Positions 7,951 to 15,811 of a stretch of 64,000 nt of DNA are shown piece by piece (positions within the stretch are counted from its first letter, which is position 1; every line of letters starts with the position of its first letter). The position numbers and the translations under genes were made by a program. Location of the stretch: the NCBI RefSeq assembly GCF_003284925.1, contig NZ_QMEX01000001.1:1-64000 (forward strand). Direction: 5' to 3'. Source of the stretch: Mycolicibacter senuensis. GTDB taxonomy: Bacteria; Actinomycetota; Actinomycetes; Mycobacteriales; Mycobacteriaceae. The notes beneath the pieces were generated by a model, which saw only the letters and a program-made list of their open reading frames with translations, did no database searches and had not been told where the DNA came from.

Positions 7951-8220
7951 CTACCGTGGCACCGTGGCGGTCAGCACGGCGCTGGCGTCGGTTCCGGGGT
8001 CGTAATCCAGGGCTTCGCTGCCGACGTAGAGCGTGTATCTCCCGGCGACGGATCCTGCGATCAGCTCGGCGCCGTAGTCGGCCAGTTCGTTGTTGAGGCG
8101 CCGGACCCCGTCGTCGGTGAACGGCGCGGTGCGGGTCACCGTGAGCGTCACTTGGTCAGATCCACAGTGATCGTCTGCGGTCAGCGTGAAGTCACCGCGA
8201 CTGTATGTGGTGATCGTCAT
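7951..8220 (-). CDS. Small hypothetical protein
   Basis: An 89-aa protein rich in Thr and Asp with alternating beta-like segments (VTLTVTRTAPF, GRYTLYVGSEA). The ATG has a GAGAGGAC site upstream. It is the fourth gene of a five-gene operon starting at 8899. Family and function unknown. Confidence 0.65.
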   Translation of the reverse strand: MTITTYSRGDFTLTADDHCGSDQVTLTVTRTAPFTDDGVRRLNNELADYGAELIAGSVAGRYTLYVGSEALDYDPGTDASAVLTATVPR

Positions 8221-8232
8221 GCAACTGTCCTC

Positions 8233-8442
8233 TCAGAGCCATCCGTGAGCGTAGCCGGTCTGCGCCATGCGTTCGTAGATGCCCATGAACTCAGGCCCCA
8301 TCACGTCGGCATCCACCCACGCGAATTCCTCACCGGCGCTGTCCACGTCGATCCGCAGAGCCCCCTTGTCACGTATCTGTGTGTTCATGTCCTCGAACTG
8401 GCGACAGAACGTCTCGCGGGTGGAGACACCGGCGGTAGTCAC
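8233..8442 (-). CDS. Small hypothetical protein, GTG start
   Basis: A 69-aa acidic protein (IDVDSAGEEFAWVDADVMGPE). GTG at 8442 is chosen because it overlaps the stop of the preceding gene in a GTGA, the arrangement repeated throughout this operon; an internal ATG 18 codons later is the alternative. Family unknown. Confidence 0.6.
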   Translation of the reverse strand: MTTAGVSTRETFCRQFEDMNTQIRDKGALRIDVDSAGEEFAWVDADVMGPEFMGIYERMAQTGYAHGWL

Positions 8443-8615
8443 GGCTGCGCTCCGGGTGCCCATTCGTCGCCGTATCGGGCGATATCGGCTTCGATCGCGG
8501 CGACGCCATCGCCGCGGGTATCGAACTGCCTGAATCCGCCAAACTGGTTCTCCGCGTAGAAAGATCCGCCTCGTTCGGCAACATGCCAGATGCGCTTCGC
8601 GCGTTGCGCTTTCAC
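8439..8615 (-). CDS. Small hypothetical protein, GTG start
   Basis: A 58-aa protein (KRIWHVAERGGSFYAENQFG) of unknown family. GTG at 8615 has a GAGGGCGG site and overlaps the upstream stop (GTGA); its own stop overlaps the next GTG. It is clearly part of a coupled operon. Confidence 0.62.
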   Translation of the reverse strand: MKAQRAKRIWHVAERGGSFYAENQFGGFRQFDTRGDGVAAIEADIARYGDEWAPGAQP

Positions 8616-8899
8616 GCCGCCCTCCGGTACACATCGCCTTCGATGTACTCGATCGCGCTGCCGTCCACCTTGGACACCGCTTTCCACCAGTAGTCGTACT
8701 CGATCCTGCTGATCGCCCAGTGGCCGCTGGCACGCACGGCTCCTATCAGCTGGTCGTCGCCACCGGATCCGGCGAAGAAGGCATCGCCCGAGCCGGCCCC
8801 CTGGTCGGGACCGGTGCGCACGGCCGAAATCAGCTCGTCGGCTGTTTTCGCTTGCGTCGCCGCGGCGAGCACCTGCTGGATCTCATCCCAGAACCCCAT
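8612..8899 (-). CDS. Small hypothetical protein, paralogue of the gene at 49201
   Basis: A 95-aa protein with an N-terminal helix followed by a distinctive core GDAFFAGSGGDDQLI, then aromatic residues and IEYIEGDVYR. The same pattern recurs in the 99-aa protein at 49201-49500 (GEAFFGGSGGDRQLI ... YAEGDVER), so the window holds two members of one uncharacterised family. The ATG at 8899 follows a GGGAGGGGG site. First gene of the operon down to 7713. Confidence 0.68.
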   Translation of the reverse strand: MGFWDEIQQVLAAATQAKTADELISAVRTGPDQGAGSGDAFFAGSGGDDQLIGAVRASGHWAISRIEYDYWWKAVSKVDGSAIEYIEGDVYRRAA

Positions 8900-9170
8900 C
8901 GGTCTTAAGCCCCCTCCCTTGACACGTCGACCGTTCGGCGGTTGTCCCACCGGGTCCCCGTCGACGCCCTCCCTGTCTTCGGCCCCAGGCGTCGGCCGTC
9001 ATCGACGCCGCACTCGACGCTCCTCCACGCCGTGGTGCTGCTCAGCACAGTACGCACGGTCGACGCAGTTTCAGCGCCGCGACGTGCACCGCACCCGACT
9101 ATCGCCGAAAGGTGGTGCAGGCGAGTGTCGTGCAGCAATTTCGCCCAGCGCAGGGCGCTACCGTGCGCTC

Positions 9171-9464
9171 ATGTGGACTGTTCGCTTTATTCCTGAGGCA
9201 TGGGTCAACGACTGCGCAGTTCGCGTTGATCCGGACGGCGCCGACACCTTCACTATCAGCGATAGCGAGGCCCTGCAGGCGTTGCAGGGTGCATCGCAGC
9301 ACCGCGACTGGGACCACCTGCAGGATCACGCCAACGCCCCGGAGTGGATCCGGCGTTGGCGCGGCCCGTTCACCATCGAGTTGATCGACGCGGACGGCGA
9401 GACCTGGTCGGCACGTCCCGCCCTGTGGCCGGCGCGGGCTAACGAACTGTTGGGAGTTCAGTAG
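9171..9464 (+). CDS. Hypothetical protein, 97 aa
   Basis: An acidic, Trp-rich small protein (RFIPEAWVNDCAVRVD; PEWIRRWRGPF). The ATG at 9171 starts where the coding character begins; no strong ribosome site is visible, so it may be weakly translated or leaderless. It abuts the 74-aa gene with no gap. Family unknown. Confidence 0.6.
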   Translation: MWTVRFIPEAWVNDCAVRVDPDGADTFTISDSEALQALQGASQHRDWDHLQDHANAPEWIRRWRGPFTIELIDADGETWSARPALWPARANELLGVQ

Positions 9465-9689
9465 ATGTCGCAAACCATTGGATCGATCGCCGCGATGATC
9501 CCGCCTCACGAGGCCCAGCTTGCGGTGGCGAAAGTGCTTGCTGCCCTTGGCGGCCAGTTCGATTGGGATTCCGATACAACCGCGAACGTCGCTGATGCGG
9601 TCGCTCATATCGGCCAGTATCTCCCCGGTGTTCCTAGCTACTTCAACCAGAACGACGAAGCGGTCACGTTCTGGCAGAACCTCCACTAG
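9465..9689 (+). CDS. Hypothetical protein, 74 aa
   Basis: A helical acidic protein (IPPHEAQLAVAKVLAALGG; FNQNDEAVTFWQNLH) starting at the ATG directly after the upstream stop codon, so almost certainly coupled to it. A rho-independent terminator follows at once. Family unknown. Confidence 0.62.
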   Translation: MSQTIGSIAAMIPPHEAQLAVAKVLAALGGQFDWDSDTTANVADAVAHIGQYLPGVPSYFNQNDEAVTFWQNLH

Positions 9690-9690
9690 G

Positions 9691-9727
9691 CGCAGGCAGT
9701 TCGGCGCACGCTCGCCTGCGAATTTTT
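9691..9727 (+). terminator. Rho-independent terminator
   Basis: CGCAGGC / GCCTGCG perfect stem with a 16-nt loop followed by AATTTTT. This is the clearest U-tailed terminator in the window and ends the two-gene unit 9171-9689. Confidence 0.75.
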
Positions 9728-9774
9728 GTCGGTGCCAACGCGTACGGTCAGGAGCAACACGAAAGGCACCGGGC

Positions 9775-11484
9775 ATGAAGCGACCGATCACACTAGGCGG
9801 CTACCCGGCCAAGCAGTGCCCTCGCCGCACCCACAACCAGTTCTCGCCGACAGCGCCGCCGCGGCCCGCGCCCAGCCCGGAGCTGCAGGCACTGTTCGAC
9901 GCCGGCATTGCCTTCGAAGCCCTAGTGGTCGATCTACTCCGCGATCAGTTCGCCGGCACCCCCACCGGTCTGCTCGTCTTCGACCCAGACCTGGACTGGG
10001 ATCAGTGCAAAGCCCTGACCGTCGATGCGATGTGCGCCGGCGTGCCGGTCATCGTCGGTGGCCGACTCCCTGACACCAACGGCCGCGTAGGCGCACCAGA
10101 CGTCCTCCTCCAGCACGCCGGCGGCTATCTGCCGGTCGACGTCAAACACCACCGCACCATGAAACCTGCCGGGCCAGCGAAATCCGTGACCGTCTCAGCG
10201 TTGGCCTCCCCAACCCATCGCTACCAGCACGGCGGATTCAGCAACGCCGCCAGCCACTGGCGCGACGACACGTTGCAGCTCGCGCACTACACGCGCATGC
10301 TTCAAGAGCTTGGCCATCACCCGTCCTCGCTCCCCGGCGCCGCCGGCACGGAACTGCTGGTCGGGGGCATCATCGGCACCAGCGACCTGACCGACCTCGT
10401 CGCCGCATCCCACGGCATCGTCTGGTACGACCTGGCCACCCCGGTCCAGCCCACCTACTCCGCCTCAGCCCCCGAACATCGCGCCTTGCGCTCCCCGCTG
10501 CAACGGTACGACCACGAGTTCGCCTTCCGCCTCAAAGTGGCGGCCGCCGCCCAAGCAGGCGGCGAGATCGTGCGCCCCTATCGAACCGCCGAGTGCGGCA
10601 GCTGCGAATGGTTCGACTACTGCAACCAAGTCGCCGGTCCCGCCGACGCATCCTTTGCACTGCACACCGGCCACCTCAACGCACGCCAGTGGCACCACCT
10701 TTACCGCGTTTCCGGCACCAACGGACACCTGACGGTCCAACAGCTCGCCGACACCGCTCCCGCCCAACACGCAGAGACGTTCCGTGACCACTCTGTCGGC
10801 ACCACCACCCCACAGCGCACCCTCGAGAACGCCGTGCGGCGAGCACAGATGACCGTCGCCGGCCTGAACCTACAGCCACGCACCGGCACCTGGCCCGCCC
10901 CGCCGGCCGCCGACATCGAAGTTGATTTCGACATCGAGTGGGACACCGACGACCGTATCTACCAGTGGGGGCTGCGCATCCGCGACGGCCACGACGACAC
11001 CACCGCGCGCTACCAACCGATCATCTCATTCGAGCCGCTCGACGACCAACGAGAAGCCGCCCTGGCTGAGCAGTTCGCCGACACGATCATCACCCTCCGC
11101 CGCAGCGCAACTCTCGCCGGCAAATCCGTCACCATCTTCCACTGGAGCCACCCGGAAATCAGCAAGACCGGCAAGTTCCCGCGAGTCGCCGAAGCCCTCG
11201 ACGGCATCACCGTCGACCTGCTCTCGTGGTTCAACACCGAATTCTTCGCAGTGAAGTCCTCATCCCTGAAAAACGTGGCGCCACTGTTCGGATTCCATTG
11301 GGGTGTCGAGGATCCCGGTGGGCGGGCATCGCAGGTCAAGATCGCCCAAGCCCGCGCGGCCGGGCCGATCGCCGACGCCGCACGCAAATGGTGTCTGGAC
11401 TACAACGAGTCCGACGTGCACGCCCAGGCCGCTATTCGTGACGGCATTCGCCGGCGATCGCCCGCAGGCGCGCACCCGGTCTAG
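9775..11484 (+). CDS. TM0106-type RecB-like nuclease with RNase H-like domain
   Basis: A 569-aa protein. The N-terminal half is a PD-(D/E)xK nuclease: GAPDVLLQ (D109) and LPVDVK (D122, K124), with a CGSCEWFDYC cluster (C274, C277, C283) and C15 that could bind an Fe-S cluster as in Cas4/AddB-like enzymes. The C-terminal half resembles YprB-type RNase H-like exonuclease (DFDIEW at 384-389, later ESDVHAQ). The ATG at 9775 follows GAAAGG. It probably degrades or processes DNA ends; the partner is unknown. Confidence 0.8.
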   Translation: MKRPITLGGYPAKQCPRRTHNQFSPTAPPRPAPSPELQALFDAGIAFEALVVDLLRDQFAGTPTGLLVFDPDLDWDQCKALTVDAMCAGVPVIVGGRLPDTNGRVGAPDVLLQHAGGYLPVDVKHHRTMKPAGPAKSVTVSALASPTHRYQHGGFSNAASHWRDDTLQLAHYTRMLQELGHHPSSLPGAAGTELLVGGIIGTSDLTDLVAASHGIVWYDLATPVQPTYSASAPEHRALRSPLQRYDHEFAFRLKVAAAAQAGGEIVRPYRTAECGSCEWFDYCNQVAGPADASFALHTGHLNARQWHHLYRVSGTNGHLTVQQLADTAPAQHAETFRDHSVGTTTPQRTLENAVRRAQMTVAGLNLQPRTGTWPAPPAADIEVDFDIEWDTDDRIYQWGLRIRDGHDDTTARYQPIISFEPLDDQREAALAEQFADTIITLRRSATLAGKSVTIFHWSHPEISKTGKFPRVAEALDGITVDLLSWFNTEFFAVKSSSLKNVAPLFGFHWGVEDPGGRASQVKIAQARAAGPIADAARKWCLDYNESDVHAQAAIRDGIRRRSPAGAHPV

Positions 11485-11507
11485 CCAACTGTGGTCTGCG
11501 AACCCAT

Positions 11508-11948
11508 CTAGTGGTGCTCCACCGCGTTGGTTATGCGAAACCGCTCGGGCTGTAGGTCGTAGATCGATACGGATATGGCCCCATCTGCCAGAGCATCGGC
11601 ATCCCGGCGCAGTGGCTTGACGCCCCGCCGGCCGCAGAAGTCGACGTATCTCCGCCAGGTGGCCTCGTCGACGTGGCAGAACGGACAATTCTCTGGGTCG
11701 GCGTCTTTCGGGCCGTGGGCGCTGCATTCCTCGAAATACTGCATGCGGCGGGCGAGGGTGGCGACGACCTCTTGCCAGGAACAGCTGTCCTGGCCGGACG
11801 CCTTGGCCTGATATACCTGCAACGCAGCTGTGTCCCGGCAGTACGGGCAATCATCGCGCAGCTCAACGTGGTCGGTACAAGTTCTGTCGTGCAGTCTCGC
11901 CGCGAGGACCATCGCCAGGCGCTTCCACGTTGTCCGAGCCACCGACAT
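11508..11948 (-). CDS. Hypothetical Cys-rich protein
   Basis: A 146-aa protein with two CxxC pairs (CPYC, CPFC) plus flanking Cys/His (CTDHVEL, CSAHG), suggesting one or two zinc sites. It resembles other small zinc-ribbon proteins in this window in style but not in alignable sequence. A 14-bp motif GGCGTTAACCATGC, also found upstream of the HTH/beta-propeller gene, lies about 20 bp upstream of its start. Confidence 0.68.
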   Translation of the reverse strand: MSVARTTWKRLAMVLAARLHDRTCTDHVELRDDCPYCRDTAALQVYQAKASGQDSCSWQEVVATLARRMQYFEECSAHGPKDADPENCPFCHVDEATWRRYVDFCGRRGVKPLRRDADALADGAISVSIYDLQPERFRITNAVEHH

Positions 11949-11982
11949 CGTTACGCCTTGCGAGGGCAGGCGTTAACCATGC

Positions 11983-12159
11983 TCAGAGTCCCCGCAGGGC
12001 GGAGCTATCAACCATGTAGTAGGAGATCGTGCCGTCGTCGGTGTCCCAATCGACGCCGATGCGGCTGCCGATGGGCTCTCCGGCGATCACCCCTACCGTG
12101 CCAACACGTCCGGTCGCAATTTCCTGAACTGGCTGGTTGATGGTAAAACTCTGGTCCAT
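11983..12159 (-). CDS. Small hypothetical protein
   Basis: A 58-aa beta-rich protein (TGRVGTVGVIAGEPIGSRIG, then VDWDTDDGTISYY). The ATG at 12159 follows ACGGAGGC, an excellent ribosome site. It has an SH3-like pattern of short strands, but no family is recognised. It lies between the 119-aa gene and the Cys-rich gene, same strand. Confidence 0.65.
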   Translation of the reverse strand: MDQSFTINQPVQEIATGRVGTVGVIAGEPIGSRIGVDWDTDDGTISYYMVDSSALRGL

Positions 12160-12233
12160 CGCTGCCTCCGTTGTGGATTGGTACTTCCGGTACTTCCGGT
12201 ACTTTCGTGACGCTGATGGCTGGGTTGGGAGCC

Positions 12234-12593
12234 TCAGCAGAACTCGCAGGCAAGGAACGGCACACCGCGCGTCGCCATGTCATAGGTGTAGCCGGTTGCC
12301 GTTGCCGACAAAGTGCGGATGTGCGTCTTCACTGTTGGGTCGTCGGCCGGGCGCCTCGTCGCCATTTCAAAGAAGGCGTTGACGTCTTGTACCTCGTGGT
12401 ACTCCGATACGATCGCCCGCCCTGCGCTGGCAACGAACTCGCGCCACTGGGCAACCGAATCCAGCTGGAGCAGTGGGTGCGCCCGGAACAAGAAGTCCCA
12501 CCCCGCCGACTTCTTACCGATGTGCAGTCCGGCCGTTTCAGCGCCGGCCAGTTCGGCGATATCAGGTCCAGTGACGTAGTAGTTGGTCCCCAT
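12234..12593 (-). CDS. MGTNYY-type small phage/plasmid protein
   Basis: A 119-aa protein beginning MGTNYYVTGPD, an N-terminus seen in uncharacterised phage and plasmid proteins. It contains a GKKSAGWDFLFRAHP segment. It follows the 77-aa gene by 17 bp on the same strand. Function unknown. Confidence 0.68.
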   Translation of the reverse strand: MGTNYYVTGPDIAELAGAETAGLHIGKKSAGWDFLFRAHPLLQLDSVAQWREFVASAGRAIVSEYHEVQDVNAFFEMATRRPADDPTVKTHIRTLSATATGYTYDMATRGVPFLACEFC

Positions 12594-12610
12594 CGTGATG
12601 CTCCCGGTGG

Positions 12611-12844
12611 CTAGGTCGGCGCAGCGCCGAGAGTGCGTAGCAGTTGTTGATAGGCGTCGCCACCGTCTGTTATCTCGAGATTGATGATGGCCCAGACTGT
12701 TTCATCGACCGGCGGCGGCTGTCCGGTGTCCATATAGGTGCCGTCACGATAGATGACACGATACGTTTCGCCCATGGTGTCAGCCCTGCCCCAGGCCAGG
12801 GGCAGCGAAGCGCCCACGGATCGCGGCGAGGCCCGCGAGGTCAC
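12611..12844 (-). CDS. Small hypothetical protein, start uncertain
   Basis: 77 aa if the GTG at 12844 is used, which overlaps the previous stop (GTGA) like its neighbours. 54 aa if the ATG at 12775 is used. The clearly coding part is the C-terminal ETYRVIYRDGTYMDTG region; the Arg/Ser-rich N-terminus looks less coding, so the shorter form is quite possible. Family unknown. Confidence 0.5.
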   Translation of the reverse strand: MTSRASPRSVGASLPLAWGRADTMGETYRVIYRDGTYMDTGQPPPVDETVWAIINLEITDGGDAYQQLLRTLGAAPT

Positions 12845-13008
12845 CCATCAACGAACACATCCTTCCCGTGCACCTCGGCCCAGGCCATGACCTGGTCCTG
12901 CGGGTCATCGAGTCGCAGGAGCGGGCACCAGCGGACGTTGGTACCGATCACGGCGCCGGTGTCCATATCGATGAGGACTCCGTCGGACCCGTATTCGAGC
13001 TTCCTCAC
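12841..13008 (-). CDS. 55-aa protein, tandem paralogue B
   Basis: Reads VRKLEYGSDGVLIDMDTG and then AVIGTNVRW. It is the same length as, and aligns end to end with, the gene immediately upstream (13005-13172), so the pair arose by tandem duplication. GTG at 13008 overlaps the upstream stop (GTGA), and its own stop overlaps the next GTG. Function unknown. Confidence 0.65.
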   Translation of the reverse strand: MRKLEYGSDGVLIDMDTGAVIGTNVRWCPLLRLDDPQDQVMAWAEVHGKDVFVDG

Positions 13009-13172
13009 GGTACGTACACCTCCACTCCGTTGCGCTCCGCCTCGTCGCTGATCTCCGAGTCCGACTGGTCGACGTCGACGCCCTCGGCCACGTAGCGGAC
13101 ATTCGTGCCGATCACAGTGCCGGTGTCGAGGTCGACGATGACGCCGGCTGATCGGTTGTCGAGCTTCTGCAC
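13005..13172 (-). CDS. 55-aa protein, tandem paralogue A
   Basis: Reads VQKLDNRSAGVIVDLDTG and then TVIGTNVRY, followed by an acidic C-terminal half. GTG at 13172 has an AAGGAG site 6 nt upstream. It is the first gene of an operon that runs to 11508 and the paralogue of the following gene. Confidence 0.65.
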   Translation of the reverse strand: MQKLDNRSAGVIVDLDTGTVIGTNVRYVAEGVDVDQSDSEISDEAERNGVEVYVP

Positions 13173-13246
13173 GAGGTCTCCTTGGCTGCGGGTAGTTCCG
13201 CTTCGCGCGGTACATCAACCTTCACCGTACGCAGCAGGAAGGCGGA

Positions 13247-13278
13247 ATCTGCCGCCGCGACGCGCCCAGGCGGCAGAT
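13247..13278. terminator. Strong hairpin, likely terminator
   Basis: Perfect 10-bp stem ATCTGCCGCC / GGCGGCAGAT with a 12-nt loop, in a 320-bp non-coding stretch downstream of the gene ending at 13496 and upstream of the operon starting at 13172. No U-tail. No other feature is seen in 13173-13495. Confidence 0.55.
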
Positions 13279-13495
13279 CCCGCGCACTTCAGAAAACCGT
13301 GCCGGAAAGCATTCTCAGGCTTCCCAGCAATGCGATCGATCAATCGGCCAATTGCCCTGGTGGGTGCCGTGTCTCCCGCAGCGGTTGGCACGTCGCGGAC
13401 AGGTTGTTCGACGACTGCCGCGATGAGCGCGCGGCCCGGGGCGGCGGGGGGGATGCCGACTTATCGTTCATCCATCCCCGCCGGCCGCTAGGTGT

Positions 13496-14335
13496 TCAGA
13501 TGAGAAACTCGAATGCTGCGGCGACGTCGTCGAGCGTCACGTCCGCCGAGGAGCCTTGTTCGTCAATGCTGGAACGCAGGAGCGCTTGGGCGATGGCCTT
13601 GTCAGCGAGGTCATGGGCCTGATCGGCGGTTCCCTGCAGCACAGTTCTGCTTGGTTTCCGGGAGAGTCTGGCGTCGATGACATCTTGGATGGTGAAGCCG
13701 AGGGCGGTCCCGGTCATCTCGCCGATGCGCTGCATTGTGATGGCGACGAGGTCCTCGTCTGACAGATAGATAAGCTCGATCGGGGTAGTGCCCTGCCATC
13801 GATATGTAATCTCGACTGCCAGACCGCACTTCGCGCGGTTACGGTCCAAATACGCCGGGTCGTAGATGGCGGTCCCACCAATCCGAATGATCTGACTCGG
13901 CAATGGTGAGGCATTTCGCGCTGGTTCGATTTCAGCGGCCGGTATCGAGCCCGTGGTTCCTAGCACCCAGGCTTGCGCGAACGCCGTGGCGATCTTCGTT
14001 TCCCAGAGCCCTTGCTCGGGAGCAAAGATCCGGACTGTGAGATCGAGTGCAGGTGATTCGCTGCAGCCTGCCCCGACCATGACGTACTGGATCAGCAGGG
14101 TGCGTAGCTTTTGCAGCGCGTCACCCTGGCCCACAACGGCGGCGGTGGCTTCGTCGAAGTGACGCACGGCCTGGACGGCTGCCGCCGCGGTATCCGTGGT
14201 TGGTACTGGCGGCGTTTGGTGTGCTGCGGCTGCTGCTTCCTCTGAAACGGCCGCGAGGGCCGCGGTGTAGGAACCACCGTTTTCGCTCTGGTGTTTGCGG
14301 GCGGCTTCTTTGCGCGCGCTTGGGGTGTTGGACAT
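13496..14335 (-). CDS. Hypothetical protein, 279 aa
   Basis: The start is the ATG at 14335, behind AGGAGGG. The N-terminus (ARKEAARKHQSENGGSYTA) resembles a short helical segment seen in several actinobacterial plasmid and DNA-handling proteins. An Ala-rich linker and a folded-looking centre follow, rich in Ile/Leu with GGTAIYDPAY. No catalytic motif recognised. It is monocistronic, about 250 bp downstream of the methyltransferase gene. Confidence 0.68.
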   Translation of the reverse strand: MSNTPSARKEAARKHQSENGGSYTAALAAVSEEAAAAAHQTPPVPTTDTAAAAVQAVRHFDEATAAVVGQGDALQKLRTLLIQYVMVGAGCSESPALDLTVRIFAPEQGLWETKIATAFAQAWVLGTTGSIPAAEIEPARNASPLPSQIIRIGGTAIYDPAYLDRNRAKCGLAVEITYRWQGTTPIELIYLSDEDLVAITMQRIGEMTGTALGFTIQDVIDARLSRKPSRTVLQGTADQAHDLADKAIAQALLRSSIDEQGSSADVTLDDVAAAFEFLI

Positions 14336-14581
14336 GTCAGTGACCCTCCTGATCATGGGCGCAGCCGTGTTCCGCACTCACGCCTCGCCCCTGCGGAATC
14401 AGGATGGTGGTGGCACTGCCGCGTTGCCCGAGGGACATTCCTCCGTGACGCCGGGATGCGAGTGCGGTTCGCTTTCCCGTCTGGAGTGGCCGCATCGCGG
14501 TGAGGCGGCTGCTGTCGATGCTACCCACTCGCATCGTGCTCAACGGACCGCGACACCAGCGCCCTACACCTTCCCCGCGGG

Positions 14582-15643
14582 TCATGAAGCCATCGCCTCT
14601 CGTGCAGTCTCCGCCTGGTAAAGGGCGTCGAGGTACCGGCGGGTGGCGGAGCTCCAGGGGGACCCTGTGGCGGCTGCGAGGACTGCGGCGGCCGCCGGCG
14701 GAGCGACGACGTCAGCGAGTTGGTGGAACTGTCGGGTGCGGCTTCCCTGCCACGGGTAGTTCCGCGGGAAACCTTGCAGCAGCCCGGCTTCGGAGGCTGA
14801 GAACTGTTCGCCGGTGGACTCGCGGACCCATGATCGGGCTTTTTCGGTGAGACACCAGCCGGTCTTGTCGGCCGAGAACAGGTTGCCGCCGGTGGCACGC
14901 CGGTTACCGCGAGTGCGGATTTCCTCGCCGGCGGGCCACCCGAGGACGTCGGCGATGCTGCGCTGAGGCCAGCGAACCAATGGCGGGTAGTGGTCGGCGC
15001 CGCACACCGGGCGCCACCGGTTTGCGACCAGAAAGACCCTGTTCCGGCGAACCGGCATTCCCAGGTTGGCCGCGTCAAGAGTGAAGACGTCCACGCCTTC
15101 CCACCCTTGGGACAGCAGTTCGGCGGCGATGTCTTCGAACATGAACTCCGCTGTCGGAACTTGTTCGAGAGCAATCCATTCCAGGTCCGGCAGACCAAGG
15201 CCGAAACGGATGGTCTGCGCTGCCAGCGCGGTACGCGGGTCTGATGCGGCCCGCAACTCTTCGGCAATGTCGTCCCATGAGCACGTGCATTCATGGCTTC
15301 CCGCGTGCGTGATGACATCGAGGATGATCTGCATGTCGTGGGTGCCACTGCGGAGGCCGCCGGTACTGAACGTGGGGCACGGACTCGAGCAGATGTAGCC
15401 GGTGATCCCCGGAAAGTCGGCGGGCTCCAGTGTGGTGATGTCGGCAACGATGCGGCGGTGGCCGGCGGCGGTGGCCGCCCTTGCCGCCAGGTGATCGATC
15501 TCGACGCCAAGGATGCCGGCCGGATCCATGCCGATGATCGCGGCACCGACGTCCCAGCCACCGGGGCCGGCGAAGGCATCGAGCACCCGCGCCGCCGCTC
15601 CGCGGCGACCCTCATGCTCCCGCAGGTTCCGAAGTCTGGTCAT
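14582..15643 (-). CDS. C5-cytosine DNA methyltransferase
   Basis: A 353-aa enzyme that transfers a methyl group from S-adenosylmethionine to cytosine C5. Motif I is FAGPGG (24-29), motif IV is SPCPTFS (87-93) with the catalytic Cys in PCP rather than the usual PCQ, motif VI ALEQV, motif VIII VRRNRVF, and a C-terminal LLQGFP region. No restriction endonuclease is visible nearby, so it looks like an orphan, perhaps for self-protection or regulation. It starts behind partial leader copy 5. Confidence 0.85.
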   Translation of the reverse strand: MTRLRNLREHEGRRGAAARVLDAFAGPGGWDVGAAIIGMDPAGILGVEIDHLAARAATAAGHRRIVADITTLEPADFPGITGYICSSPCPTFSTGGLRSGTHDMQIILDVITHAGSHECTCSWDDIAEELRAASDPRTALAAQTIRFGLGLPDLEWIALEQVPTAEFMFEDIAAELLSQGWEGVDVFTLDAANLGMPVRRNRVFLVANRWRPVCGADHYPPLVRWPQRSIADVLGWPAGEEIRTRGNRRATGGNLFSADKTGWCLTEKARSWVRESTGEQFSASEAGLLQGFPRNYPWQGSRTRQFHQLADVVAPPAAAAVLAAATGSPWSSATRRYLDALYQAETAREAMAS

Positions 15644-15654
15644 CGTGAGCTACG

Positions 15655-15692
15655 CCCCTTCCCGGGCTCACATCCCGGCTACTGGCCGGAAT
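15655..15692 (-). promoter_or_regulatory. Promoter-leader element, partial copy 5 (methyltransferase)
   Basis: Minus strand: CCGG, then GTAGCCGGG, a 7-nt loop, CCCGG and GAAGGGG upstream of the methyltransferase ATG. The 3' half matches the other copies almost perfectly, but the upstream TTGTCGGTGG box and P1 are not recognisable; a TACGCT hexamer lies where the -10 would be. Confidence 0.65.
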
Positions 15693-15811
15693 CAAGGTGG
15701 ACCCCAAGGGCCCCTGTAGTGGGGAGCGTACCGCCGGCGCAGCCAGCGGGCTCCGAGCGACGCGCTGCGCATGCCACCACCGCGCACTACCCCGGCCCCT
15801 ACAGTTGAGCG

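Noticed and set aside
12181..12206. Three tandem GGTACTTCC-like units
   Set aside because: Only 9-10 bp units and three copies; too short to call an iteron array.
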